DNA of 20,873 bases from CAYYNP01 sp964472545 (GTDB lineage: Bacteria > Planctomycetota > Planctomycetia > Pirellulales > Thermoguttaceae). The first letter of the stretch is position 1. Every line of letters starts with the position of its first letter. The DNA is taken from positions 1-20,873 of the forward strand of contig CAYYNP010000178.1 of the NCBI GenBank assembly GCA_964472545.1, written 5' to 3'. The notes beneath the pieces were generated by a model. It saw nothing but the letters and a program-made list of their open reading frames with translations, was not told where the DNA came from and made no database searches. This document shows, piece after piece, positions 6,770-14,526 of this stretch. The translations under genes and the position numbers were made by a program.

Positions 6770-9700
6770 TCACTTTGTTGTGTGCCGTAACTCGAACGGC
6801 TCGAACAGACCGTACTCGAGCGTATGGTAGTTTGCACCCGGCGGGGGACCGGTTTCGGGGGCCACGCGGAACATGTGCGGCCACGCCCGGCCGGTGCCGG
6901 GGTTACCGTGGTGGGGGCCCAAGGTGTTCTTTAGTGTGCCGATCACGGTGACCTCGATCGTGTTGCGGCCCGGGCGGATCAGCCTGCTCACGTCGCGCTG
7001 CCAGGGTCGATAGCCGATATGGCCGGCCGGCTTGCCGTTGACGCTTACCTTGGCCACGCTGCCGTACCACGCGGGCAACGCCACCCGGTAACGGCCCGAA
7101 GGCTCGGGAACGTCGAACGACTGCGTGTACTTCGCCCCCGCCGCGAGGAACGGATGGCCCTGCCCCTTCCACGAGCCCAGTTCAAGCGGCATGGCCGGCG
7201 CAATCACGAAGCCCGACTCGGCCGCCTTCACGGCGAAATCACCCAGCACGTAGGCCGGTTCGAGTTCGTGATAGACCGTAAACGGAGCGGCCTCGATCGT
7301 CAGTTCGTTCTCGCCCACGTTGGCGGCCGCCGTAACGTCGATCTTGCCAAACGCCCGATCGAGCCACCAGGCCCCTTTCTCCGCGCCGACCGGCTTGCCG
7401 TTACAGGTGATCGTGTACAGGTCGGGCCGTTCGACGACCACGTGCAGCGGCTCGGGAACGCTCCCCCCGATCGTGAAGCGGTACGTTGCCTGGAAGCCGC
7501 TGTCGGCCGGAAACTTCTTGGTGATCAGTTCGTCGCGAAACTGTACGGCGCTGTCCCACGGGTTGCGGTCCATGCCGTTTTGTTGGAAGACGAATTGCTG
7601 GGCGGCGTAGAAGTAGGTGTTCTTCTTCGTCTGGCCACCGGCGGTGACGTCGACGTAGTCGAGCGTGAGCACGTTCGGGCCGACGCGTTCGATTTGCGTT
7701 GAGCCCGCCGGCGCTAGCGTTGTTGACTTGCCCGGCCGCGCCCCTACGAGCAACTCGAGGTCCGAGATGAACAACAACAGGCTGCCACACGGCGGTAGAC
7801 GGAATCGGGTCGTCACCGTTTCGCCGTTGGCGCTGAACGAATAGGGCCGGATCGCCCCATTGGCCGGGTTCCAGCGTTCGATTCCGCCGGCCCGCGCCAC
7901 GATCCGCCCGGACGAAGCCGACTCGATGCTGGTGTTGACCAGGAAGAGAAGTTCGCCGTCCTCGAGTTGGCGGCGATGATGAAAGAGGATGCCCGGGTCG
8001 TCTTCGTCGCGGTGGATGACAAAGCCGTCGTTGGAAAGCTCCAGCAGCTTCGCCGGCAGGGCAGCCGCCTCGACGCGGTCCCAGTTGTGCGCGTCGGCCA
8101 GTTTCTTGCCGCGATCCGATGGACTGCCGTCGACGTACTCCGGCGGCGGGCCACAACAGAAGACCTGCCCGCCGCGGTTCGCGAAGTCCTCGACGAGTTT
8201 CATCGTCTTTTCGTTGAGGTTCTCCGTATGCGGCGGCAGCACGACGGTGGTGTAGATCCTCGCGCCCACCTGCAGCCACAACGGGCCCTGGCTCAGGTCC
8301 TCCTCTTCCAACTCACAGACCTTCCCGTTGCGGCCCATGATGTCTTCGCAACCGATATCGTATTCGACCTGAGCCCGCTCCAGGGCGTTGATCAGGTCCT
8401 GAAAGCTATTGCCCACTGCGTCGAGCTGCCCGCGCATCGAGCCGTCGGGCTGATACATGTAGGTGGTGGTCGTCGGTTCGAGGACTAGGATCGTGTTGAT
8501 CTGCTCGCCGCTGGAAAGGGCCAACGAGAGCCGCGTGAAGTAGCCGGCCATCTCGTGATAGGCTTCCCACCAGGGCGTGTGGTAGGAGAACGATTGCGGA
8601 TGGTCGCGTTTTCGCGCCCCGCGGATGGTGATGTAGGAGAGGTGTTCGTTGAGCGTGTTCACCCCGAGCACATAGAGCCAGTCGCCGATCCGTTTCATAT
8701 CCTCGAAGCGTAGGTCCCAGCCGCCGGCCCCGTAGGCCTCGCAGAGCGTCCGCCGCCGGTTGAACTGGTTGGCCACCGTGGAAAGTTCCTTCACGGTCCG
8801 CGCGTTGCCGAACTGGCCGTGGACGCCTTCGCTGTACTGGTTCATCAGGTTGTCGATCGAGGGCCGCTGGTGCCAGGCGTACATCGCCATATTGTCACCG
8901 CCGTGCGACGACCCCGGCCAGCCGTGTTCCCAATAGTGGCCGGTGAACTCCAGATTGTGCTTCTCGCAGTACTCGAAGCACGGCTTGGCCCAGCAGTCGA
9001 TGAACTCCTCCAGGAGGAATTGCTGGTAGTTGTGGCGCACCCGCCGCCAATCGCCCACGGGCTTCACAAGCGACGGCAGGTGTTCCATCAGGTCGTAGCC
9101 CCAGCGCTTCTTGAAATCGCGCGGCAGACGGTCCGACCAGTGGATGCCGCCGGCCGGCGTCAGATGCGGCTCGTCGGTAAACCACCCCGGCACGCGCTTT
9201 CCGAAGTGTTCGCCGATCTCGCGGCGATAGGGTTCCATGGTCAACTCGATGAACTTCTCGGTTACTCCGGGGTGCAACAGATCGACGTAGTACTTCCCGC
9301 CGAACCAGCCGCCGGTAGGCGCGCGGCGGATCGAAGCCACCAGATAGCGCCCCTCGGGCAGCGCCGCCGAGCGGGCCTTTTCGGTGACGTTCTCGAAGCC
9401 GTCGTCGGCCAGCCGATAGACCGCCATCACGTCGTCACCCGTTGGGCCGACTTGCGTCGCCTCGGAGAAGTGCAGCCCGCTGCCGCGCGACTCGGGCATC
9501 GCCTCCGGCACCAATCCGCCGGCGAAACCGGAAGGGTACGAATTCTCGTCGTAGATCCAGACGTTCATATCCAGCCGTTCGGCCTCGTCCAGGGCGATCT
9601 TCCAGAGCCGGAACCAGTCGTCGCCCAGGTACGGCGTCATCAACCCCGGCCGCGGATGCACCCAAACCTGTTTGACTTTCTGGCCGGCCAGATCGCGGAG

Positions 9701-9895
9701 CGTGCCGCGGATCTGTTTCTCGGTGAGCAAATCGTTCCAGACCCAGAGCGGCCCGCTGCTGTATTGCCGCGGGGGATCGGCGAAGAGCTTGCGGACGTCG
9801 GCAGACTCTTCGGCGGCGGCGGGTGTGGCCGTCATTGCCAACCCGGCAAAGGCCGCGAGCAACGCCGGCAGCATCGTGAAGCGGAGTCGAGACAT
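6770..9895 (-). CDS. Secreted GH106-like glycoside hydrolase (putative alpha-L-rhamnosidase)
   Basis: A 1041-residue protein. The start at 9895 has GGAGG 7 nt upstream (GGAGGGTCACC-ATG) and begins a signal peptide (residues 1-28, ending ATPAAA). The opening GPLWVWNDLLTEKQIRGTL (48-66), VHPRPGLMTPYLGDDWF (79-95) and WIYDENSYPSGFAGG (113-127) match the GH106-type barrel. Acidic motifs that could be catalytic are WFTDEPH (238-244, E242) and CEAYGAGGW (385-393, E386), followed by DWLYVLGVNTLNEHL and RKRDHPQSFSYHTPWW. The C-terminus has a jelly-roll sugar-binding region ending near DVSRLIRPGRNTIEVTV. The family removes alpha-linked L-rhamnose from plant or algal polysaccharides; this exact specificity is inferred. 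Its divergent neighbour at 10198 is also a glycosidase-like secreted protein, which supports a role in polysaccharide breakdown. Confidence 0.8.
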   Translation of the reverse strand: MSRLRFTMLPALLAAFAGLAMTATPAAAEESADVRKLFADPPRQYSSGPLWVWNDLLTEKQIRGTLRDLAGQKVKQVWVHPRPGLMTPYLGDDWFRLWKIALDEAERLDMNVWIYDENSYPSGFAGGLVPEAMPESRGSGLHFSEATQVGPTGDDVMAVYRLADDGFENVTEKARSAALPEGRYLVASIRRAPTGGWFGGKYYVDLLHPGVTEKFIELTMEPYRREIGEHFGKRVPGWFTDEPHLTPAGGIHWSDRLPRDFKKRWGYDLMEHLPSLVKPVGDWRRVRHNYQQFLLEEFIDCWAKPCFEYCEKHNLEFTGHYWEHGWPGSSHGGDNMAMYAWHQRPSIDNLMNQYSEGVHGQFGNARTVKELSTVANQFNRRRTLCEAYGAGGWDLRFEDMKRIGDWLYVLGVNTLNEHLSYITIRGARKRDHPQSFSYHTPWWEAYHEMAGYFTRLSLALSSGEQINTILVLEPTTTTYMYQPDGSMRGQLDAVGNSFQDLINALERAQVEYDIGCEDIMGRNGKVCELEEEDLSQGPLWLQVGARIYTTVVLPPHTENLNEKTMKLVEDFANRGGQVFCCGPPPEYVDGSPSDRGKKLADAHNWDRVEAAALPAKLLELSNDGFVIHRDEDDPGILFHHRRQLEDGELLFLVNTSIESASSGRIVARAGGIERWNPANGAIRPYSFSANGETVTTRFRLPPCGSLLLFISDLELLVGARPGKSTTLAPAGSTQIERVGPNVLTLDYVDVTAGGQTKKNTYFYAAQQFVFQQNGMDRNPWDSAVQFRDELITKKFPADSGFQATYRFTIGGSVPEPLHVVVERPDLYTITCNGKPVGAEKGAWWLDRAFGKIDVTAAANVGENELTIEAAPFTVYHELEPAYVLGDFAVKAAESGFVIAPAMPLELGSWKGQGHPFLAAGAKYTQSFDVPEPSGRYRVALPAWYGSVAKVSVNGKPAGHIGYRPWQRDVSRLIRPGRNTIEVTVIGTLKNTLGPHHGNPGTGRAWPHMFRVAPETGPPPGANYHTLEYGLFEPFELRHTTK

Positions 9896-9935
9896 GGTGA
9901 CCCTCCGAGGTTCAGGTTCGTGGATGGTTGCCGTC

Positions 9936-9966
9936 GTGGATAGTAGCCGTCTCGCTCCGCGAGACG
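9936..9966. repeat. Intergenic palindromic repeat, copy A (partial)
   Basis: TAGTAGCC (9941-9948) is followed by GTCTCGC-TCC-GCGAGAC (9949-9965), a 7-bp stem with a 3-nt loop. The same 17 bases occur in copy B (12458-12474), and the flank GTGGATAGTAG (9936-9946) recurs inverted in copy C (14587-14597). The outer second arm seen in B and C is not preserved here. It lies 41 bp upstream of the GH106-like start. Confidence 0.75.
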
Positions 9967-10080
9967 AGCACCGTCCGGCGGAGCGCGGCAACAACGCGGT
10001 CCCGAGGTGTACTCTCGCGTGGCATTCTCCCACCGGTGCAAACCGTTGTCAATCTGGAGGCAAGACGGCGCAAGCTTGTA

Positions 10081-10172
10081 CAACCCCGTTGGGGTTGATA
10101 TGGTCACATTATCGACCGTTACCCGGGGTGCGCTGCGCGACCCCGGGCTGTGTTGGACAACGCCTTCGGCGT
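10081..10172. repeat. REP-like cluster of three hairpins upstream of the propeller gene
   Basis: Three perfect hairpins lie in line: CAACCCC-GTT-GGGGTTG (10081-10097), CCCGGGGT/ACCCCGGG (10122-10129 with 10140-10147), and ACGCC-TTC-GGCGT (10160-10172). This arrangement resembles the REP/BIME repeats mobilised by RAYT transposases; no such transposase is in the window. The cluster fills most of the 302-bp gap between the divergent glycosidase genes (9896-10197) and ends 10 bp before the ribosome binding site of the gene at 10198. Its last part is open in frame with that gene and offers a false GTG start at 10150. Confidence 0.7.
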
Positions 10173-10197
10173 AAAGAAGAATGGGAGTACCGGTTTC

Positions 10198-11757
10198 ATG
10201 CGTGGCTTCAATCCGTGCCCCGCTCGCCAATCGAGCGGATTCTTGCGAGTCGGCTGTGTCGTTGCCGTGTTGATGTTCGGGGCATGCGGGTATGCGCCTA
10301 CCGCCCATGCCGCCGACCCACCACCGCGCAACGAACTGCTGGCCGGCGGCCCGCTGATCCAGATCCCCGGGCCGAACCCGATCCTCACGCCGGGCCCGAA
10401 GGGCACCTGGGACGGCGAGGTGATCGAGACGTCCGATGCGTTGAAGGACTTCGGCACCTACCACCTCTACTACCACGGCAACGGTGGCCTCGGATATCAA
10501 CTTGGCCTGGCCACGGCGTCGCATCCGCTGGGCCCGTTTACGAGACACGGCACCGAGCCGATCCTGCGCCGCGGCCCGGAGGGGAGTTGGGACGATCTGC
10601 ACGTGGCTTGTGCGATGATCCTCAAGGAAGGCACGGACACGTACCGCATGTGGTATTCCGGCATGGGCGGGGCTGAAGAACACCGCCAATGGAGCATCGG
10701 CCTGGCCACGGCCGACAATCCGTTGGGGCCGTGGAAGAAGCATCCCAAGAACCCGATCCTGGAGGATTTCGGTTACGTCGGCGGCGTGGTGAATGTCGAC
10801 GGCCGATACCGGCTCTACACGGCCCACCCGATCGGCTCGACCGGCCCCGACTACAGCCCCATGGCATTGGCCACGGCTCGACAGCCCGAAGGACCGTGGA
10901 CGCGCTACGAAGGCAACCCGGTATTGCGGCAGGGCGAATGGGGCGAGTGGGACGACGGCGGATTCTCCGAGGCCGAGGTGCTCTATCACAGCGGCGTGTA
11001 CCACATGTTCTACGGCGGGGCCAAGCTCTATCGGCCGCGGATCGTTACGCGAGAGAGCATCGGCTACGCCTACAGCTTCGACGGAATCCACTTCACCAAG
11101 TACGGCCGCAACCCGGTCGCCACCCGCGAGGCCGAGCCGAACGCGGCGGCCTACGCCGAAGTACACAGCATCATCGAACCGCCGTTTATCTACCTCTACC
11201 ACACGCTCCGCTACAAGCGGCCGTGGCGCGAGCGGTTCGAGGGGCAGTTTCCCACGGTGGAGGACCTGGGCGTTCAGGTGCTCATCATGCAGCGGCCGTT
11301 CAGCCTCGACGTGCCAATCCTCAGCCGGCCGACGCTGGCGGCGGGCACGACCACGTCGCTATCGGCCGGAGATTGCCCGGCGGTGAGGGGCGAAAAAGGG
11401 GACAGGTCCAATTTGTGCGAAGCACCCTCCGGGCCGTTCCGGCAAATTGGACCCGTCCCCTTTTTCACCCCGGCACTGGCGTTAGGGCACGTCACCCGAG
11501 CCTCGCTGACGGTCGAGTGCACTTTCAGCAAACGAGCCAAACGTGGGATTCTGCTGCGAGTCCGTTCGAGCCCGGACGGGAGCAAGTACGACACGGTGGA
11601 TTTGCGCACGTTGGTTTTGCGGTTCCGCCCGGGTGAAACGTGCCGGCAGACGTTCCCGCTGGAAACGGATGTCCGCTTCGTCAAGGTGCTGGTGGAGAAT
11701 CTCGACGAGGCCGAAGCGGTGACCGACGTTAAACTCACGGCTTCATTGGGTGGCTGA
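10198..11757 (+). CDS. Secreted five-bladed beta-propeller glycosidase-like protein with an in-frame repeat insertion
   Basis: A 519-residue protein. ATG 10198 is chosen because GGGAG (10183-10187) lies 10 nt upstream and a signal peptide follows (residues 17-39; C30 could be a weak lipobox). Residues 50-375 form a propeller of the GH43/GH117/GH130 kind, with recurring blade motifs: PNPILTPGPKGTWDG (59-73), EPILRRGPEGSWDD (120-133), NPILEDFGYVGG (185-196) and NPVLRQGEWGEWDDGGFSE (240-258). Acidic residues such as E75, D133 and E258 could be catalytic, but the family is not certain. A C-terminal beta-rich domain (about 430-519) follows. Between the two domains, residues 399-423 are encoded entirely by a palindromic repeat. 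The gene is divergent from the GH106-like gene, which suggests shared regulation and a shared polysaccharide substrate. Confidence 0.8.
   Translation: MRGFNPCPARQSSGFLRVGCVVAVLMFGACGYAPTAHAADPPPRNELLAGGPLIQIPGPNPILTPGPKGTWDGEVIETSDALKDFGTYHLYYHGNGGLGYQLGLATASHPLGPFTRHGTEPILRRGPEGSWDDLHVACAMILKEGTDTYRMWYSGMGGAEEHRQWSIGLATADNPLGPWKKHPKNPILEDFGYVGGVVNVDGRYRLYTAHPIGSTGPDYSPMALATARQPEGPWTRYEGNPVLRQGEWGEWDDGGFSEAEVLYHSGVYHMFYGGAKLYRPRIVTRESIGYAYSFDGIHFTKYGRNPVATREAEPNAAAYAEVHSIIEPPFIYLYHTLRYKRPWRERFEGQFPTVEDLGVQVLIMQRPFSLDVPILSRPTLAAGTTTSLSAGDCPAVRGEKGDRSNLCEAPSGPFRQIGPVPFFTPALALGHVTRASLTVECTFSKRAKRGILLRVRSSPDGSKYDTVDLRTLVLRFRPGETCRQTFPLETDVRFVKVLVENLDEAEAVTDVKLTASLGG
11392..11466 (+). repeat. 75-bp palindromic element inside the propeller gene, copy 1
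   Basis: Two 24-nt arms, 11392-11415 and 11443-11466, are inverted repeats with a single mismatch (they begin GAAAAAGGGGAC and end GTCCCCTTTTTC). A 27-nt centre (11416-11442) separates them. The element is exactly 25 codons long and has no stop codon in any of the six frames. It encodes residues 399-423 of the host protein, between the propeller and the C-terminal domain. A second copy in the opposite orientation lies at 11771-11842. Confidence 0.9.
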
Positions 11758-11770
11758 TTCGTACGGGGCC

Positions 11771-11842
11771 GAAAAGGGGGCAGGTCCAATTTGCCGGAAC
11801 GGCCCGAAGGGTGCTGCGCACAAATTGGACCTGCCCCTTTTC
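11771..11842 (-). repeat. 72-bp palindromic element after the propeller gene, copy 2 (inverted)
   Basis: The arms are 11771-11793 and 11821-11842, matching except for one extra G on the left. The 27-nt centre (11794-11820) equals the reverse complement of the centre of copy 1 at 25 of 27 positions, so the two copies are inverted relative to each other. It begins 13 bp after the stop codon at 11757 and ends in CCCCTTTTC, so it could also terminate transcription. The rest of the gap to 12000 holds only a short hairpin, GGCCGC/GCGGCC, at 11918-11932. Confidence 0.9.
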
Positions 11843-11999
11843 GTCCCCAGCCGCGCAGGCTGGCGGTTGTGCCGGTCGTATCGATTGCGTAGGCCGGTAA
11901 AGCCTGGGTGGATGGGAGGCCGCCGCGCGGCCGAATGATAGGAGTAGCGGAATCCCCTTTTCGCCCTCGCCTCCAGACACCCACCGAGAGAACTGCCTG

Positions 12000-12419
12000 A
12001 TGACTTCCCTGAGCAAACCGAAACCCTTGATCCTGGTCGTCGACGACGAAACGGACGTGCTGGAAGAACTGACGGCGGTGCTCTCGGGCGCGGATTACGC
12101 GTGTCGATGTTGCACGACCGCCGAAGGGGCTTTCGCCGCGGCCGAGGCCTCGCCGCCCGATTTGATCATCTCGGACATCAACCTCCACGGCCACAGCGGC
12201 CTGGAGATGTGTGAGCGGATCCGGGAAAACGAGAGCCTGGCCGACGTGCCGGTGATGTTCCTCTCCGGGGCCCAGATTCCGGACATCATCCGCCGCAGCC
12301 ACGCGGCCGGGGGTACGTACTATCTTCGCAAGCCGTTCGATCCGGAAGTCCTGTTGGAGTTGGTCGACAAGGCCCTCTGGATGCCCCACCTGGTTGCCGC
12401 CCACACGGCGGACGCCTAG
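12000..12419 (+). CDS. Single-domain response regulator (REC only)
   Basis: A 139-residue CheY-like receiver domain with no output domain. The acidic pocket is D15-D16 (LVVDDE), the phosphorylation site D59 (ISDINLHG), the switch Ser S89 (FLSG) and the conserved Lys K111 (LRKPF). All canonical residues are present, so it should accept phosphate from a histidine kinase. No kinase is encoded in this window, so it is an orphan here. The ribosome binding site is weak (GAGAG about 9 nt upstream). It is convergent with the FixJ-like regulator, with a long palindrome between them. Single-domain regulators usually act in phosphorelays or by protein contact. Confidence 0.9.
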   Translation: MTSLSKPKPLILVVDDETDVLEELTAVLSGADYACRCCTTAEGAFAAAEASPPDLIISDINLHGHSGLEMCERIRENESLADVPVMFLSGAQIPDIIRRSHAAGGTYYLRKPFDPEVLLELVDKALWMPHLVAAHTADA

Positions 12420-12448
12420 CCCGCGTCAGGAAACTCGCATACTCGCGA

Positions 12449-12508
12449 ATAGTAGTCGTCTCGCTCCGCGAGACGTGGTGACATCTCGCGGAGCGAGATG
12501 ACTACTAT
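12449..12508. repeat. Intergenic nested palindrome, copy B, between convergent regulators
   Basis: Two 27-nt arms (12449-12475 and 12482-12508) with a 6-nt loop (TGGTGA) differ at only two positions. Each arm itself contains a small hairpin around GTCTCGCTCCGCGAGAC or its variant. It begins 30 bp after the stop codon at 12419. It is followed by TCCGACAGAGCCT (12516-12528), which recurs after copy C (14612-14624) and here runs into the stop codon of the minus-strand gene. It probably terminates both transcripts. Confidence 0.85.
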
Positions 12509-12526
12509 GACGTTGTCCGACAGAGC

Positions 12527-13129
12527 CTAGTGCACCAATGCCAGCCGGACCAGTTCGGCCAGAGAATTGGCCTGCATCTTCTTCATCAGTTTCGCGCGAC
12601 GGTCTTCGACGGTGCGCACGCTGACCCCCAACTCGTTGGCGATCTGCTTGTTGTATTTCCCGTCGAGGATCAGATCCAACACCTGGCGTTCACCGTCGGT
12701 GAGCAGGGCGATGCGCTCGTCGACGTGATCGCGTTGGATTCGCTGGCGGCGGCTTTGTTCGTCGCGGTCCAGTGCGCCGCGAATACTGTCCCAGAGTTCC
12801 TGCTCGCGAAACGGCTTTTCCAGGAAGTTGACCGCCCCGGCCCGCATCGCGCCGACCGCCATCTGCACGTTACCGTGGCCGGTGATGAAGACCACGGGCA
12901 GATCGATGTTCTCGTCGCTGAGCTTGCGCTGCAGCTCCAGGCCGTTCATCTCGGGCATGGCCACGTCGAGCACGAGGCAGCCGCTCTGCTGGCGGTCGTA
13001 ATCGGCCAGGAAGTCGGCTGCCGACGAGTAGGACTTCACGTGAGGAAAGACGACGCCGATCAGCGAGGTCAGCGATCGCAGCACGGCCGCGTCGTCGTCG
13101 ACCACGAATACGGTTGGTTCAGTGTTCAA
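12527..13129 (-). CDS. FixJ/NarL-type two-component response regulator with a TTG start
   Basis: A 200-residue protein. The receiver domain (about 5-120) has D11-D12-D13, phosphorylation site D55 (LVLDVAMPE), T83 (FITGHG) and K105 (LEKPF). The LuxR-type helix-turn-helix domain (about 140-198) has the recognition region IANELGVSVRTVEDRRAKLMKKM. The order and linker match the FixJ group. The start is a TTG (13127-13129), chosen because AAGGAG lies 7 nt upstream and the frame aligns with the family N-terminus (TVFVVDDD). It should bind DNA when phosphorylated. No cognate histidine kinase lies in the window. A 14-bp palindrome at 13302-13315 upstream could be its operator. Confidence 0.92.
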   Translation of the reverse strand: MNTEPTVFVVDDDAAVLRSLTSLIGVVFPHVKSYSSAADFLADYDRQQSGCLVLDVAMPEMNGLELQRKLSDENIDLPVVFITGHGNVQMAVGAMRAGAVNFLEKPFREQELWDSIRGALDRDEQSRRQRIQRDHVDERIALLTDGERQVLDLILDGKYNKQIANELGVSVRTVEDRRAKLMKKMQANSLAELVRLALVH

Positions 13130-13533
13130 GGTAGTTCTCCTTCGTGCCGAACTAGCCGCGTATGCTCAAAGGGGCGTTGGAACCGGGACGACCTCACGTT
13201 TGCTCTACAGAAACCACCCGCAAGGATGGCGACGATCCACCAACCAGGGCCTGTCCAGCATTCCGAGACGCACGGGAAAGACCTAACCGTTGCCGAATTA
13301 TGGCGGAATTCCGCCTGTTTACCAAACCACCGTCGACTAGAGAACCCCATTTCTTATAGCATGTGGAATACCACGTGTCATGGGATTTCTCTGACGCCAC
13401 CTGCCATCCCGACTGTGGCAAATCACATCTTCCAACCCCCGATTCTCTATTGTGTATTAGCGCGTGCCGAGACACAATGCCTCTGCTTTACCGCAGAGGG
13501 AGATTCTTTGGTGCTATGAGAAGGCGATAGGCT
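13130..13533. other. Regulatory intergenic region between the FixJ-like gene and uxs
   Basis: A 404-bp gap between divergent genes with no convincing coding sequence, visibly richer in A/T than the genes beside it. It must hold promoters for both. Besides the 14-bp palindrome, it has an imperfect inverted repeat CATGTGG-AATA-CCACGTG (13360-13377, one mismatch) and a perfect hairpin CCTCTGC-TTTACC-GCAGAGG (13480-13499) in the uxs leader, ending 34 bp before the ATG. No promoter boxes could be placed with confidence. Confidence 0.55.
13302..13315. promoter_or_regulatory. Perfect 14-bp palindrome, candidate operator
   Basis: GGCGGAATTCCGCC is a perfect palindrome located 172 bp upstream of the FixJ-like start and 218 bp upstream of uxs. 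LuxR-type DNA-binding domains bind as dimers to inverted repeats of about this size. Assignment as the site of this regulator is inference. Confidence 0.35.
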
Positions 13534-14508
13534 ATGGCGTCCTTGAAACGAATTCTGGTCACCGGCGGCGCGGGGTTCCTGGGGTCCCATTTGTGCGAAC
13601 GGCTGGTGGAAGCCGGCCACGACGTGATCTGTCTGGACAATTTCTTCACCAGCCAGAAATCGAACGTGGCCCATCTGTTGGGGCGGTCGAACTTCGAGTT
13701 GATTCGTCACGATGTCACGTTGCCCATCTATCTGGAGGTCGACGACGTCTACAACATGGCGTGTCCGGCCGCGCCGGGCCACTATCAATACAACCCCATC
13801 AAAACGATGAAGACCTCCGTAATGGGGGCCATCAACACCCTGGGCTTGGCGAAACGCTGCCGCGCCAAGATCTTGCAGGCCTCGACGAGCGAAGTTTACG
13901 GCGATCCGGAGGTCCATCCCCAACCGGAAAGCTACCGAGGATCCGTCAATACGTTGGGCCCTCGGGCGTGCTACGACGAAGGAAAACGCGCCGCTGAAAC
14001 CCTCTTCATGGACTATCACCGGCGTAACGGTGTCAATATGCGCATTGTGCGGATCTTCAACACCTACGGACCGAGGATGCATCCGTTTGACGGACGCGTG
14101 ATCTCGAACTTCATCCGCCAGGCACTGCACGGCGAAGACATCACCATCTTTGGCGACGGCTCACAAACCCGCTCGTTCTGCTATCGCGACGACCTGGTCG
14201 AGGGCATGCTTCGGACGATGGACGCCCCGAACGACTTCATCGGCCCTGTCAATCTGGGCAATCCGGGCGAGTTTACCATTCGCGAACTGGCCGAACTGGT
14301 CCTGGAGTTGACCGGCGCGTCGTCGAAGATCGTCAGCCAACCGCTTCCGCCGGACGACCCCACCCAACGGCAGCCCGACATTTCGCTGGCCAAAGAGAAG
14401 CTCGACTGGATGCCGACGGTGCCCTTGCGAGAAGGGCTCGCCAAGACGATCGAGTGGTTTCGTTCGATCGATTTGGGGCATTTTCGGCCGCCGACGCCGA
14501 ACTACTAG
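13534..14508 (+). CDS. uxs: UDP-glucuronate decarboxylase (UDP-xylose synthase)
   Basis: A 324-residue extended short-chain dehydrogenase. It converts UDP-glucuronate to UDP-xylose with bound NAD. Visible motifs are TGGAGFLG (10-17, NAD binding), YNMACPAAPGHYQYNPIKTMKT (73-94, substrate loop typical of this enzyme), ASTSEVYGDP (116-125, with S119 and E120), the catalytic Y147 and K151 (CYDEGK), and RQPDISLAKEKLDW (279-292, with R279). Length and motifs match the soluble bacterial enzyme. The start at 13534 has AAGG about 9 nt upstream. UDP-xylose feeds polysaccharide, lipopolysaccharide or glycoprotein synthesis. No glycosyltransferases lie beside it, so it is an isolated nucleotide-sugar gene. 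Confidence 0.93.
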   Translation: MASLKRILVTGGAGFLGSHLCERLVEAGHDVICLDNFFTSQKSNVAHLLGRSNFELIRHDVTLPIYLEVDDVYNMACPAAPGHYQYNPIKTMKTSVMGAINTLGLAKRCRAKILQASTSEVYGDPEVHPQPESYRGSVNTLGPRACYDEGKRAAETLFMDYHRRNGVNMRIVRIFNTYGPRMHPFDGRVISNFIRQALHGEDITIFGDGSQTRSFCYRDDLVEGMLRTMDAPNDFIGPVNLGNPGEFTIRELAELVLELTGASSKIVSQPLPPDDPTQRQPDISLAKEKLDWMPTVPLREGLAKTIEWFRSIDLGHFRPPTPNY

Positions 14509-14526
14509 CAAACGTCGGAACGCGTC

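Noticed and set aside
10150..10197. GTG start for the propeller gene
   Set aside because: The codons come from the REP-like hairpin; ATG 10198 has a ribosome binding site and begins the signal peptide region.
11274..12404. Minus-strand frame of 376 codons crossing both palindromic elements and the REC gene
   Set aside because: It is antisense to two supported genes and open mainly because the repeat elements lack stops in all frames; no motif or ribosome binding site.
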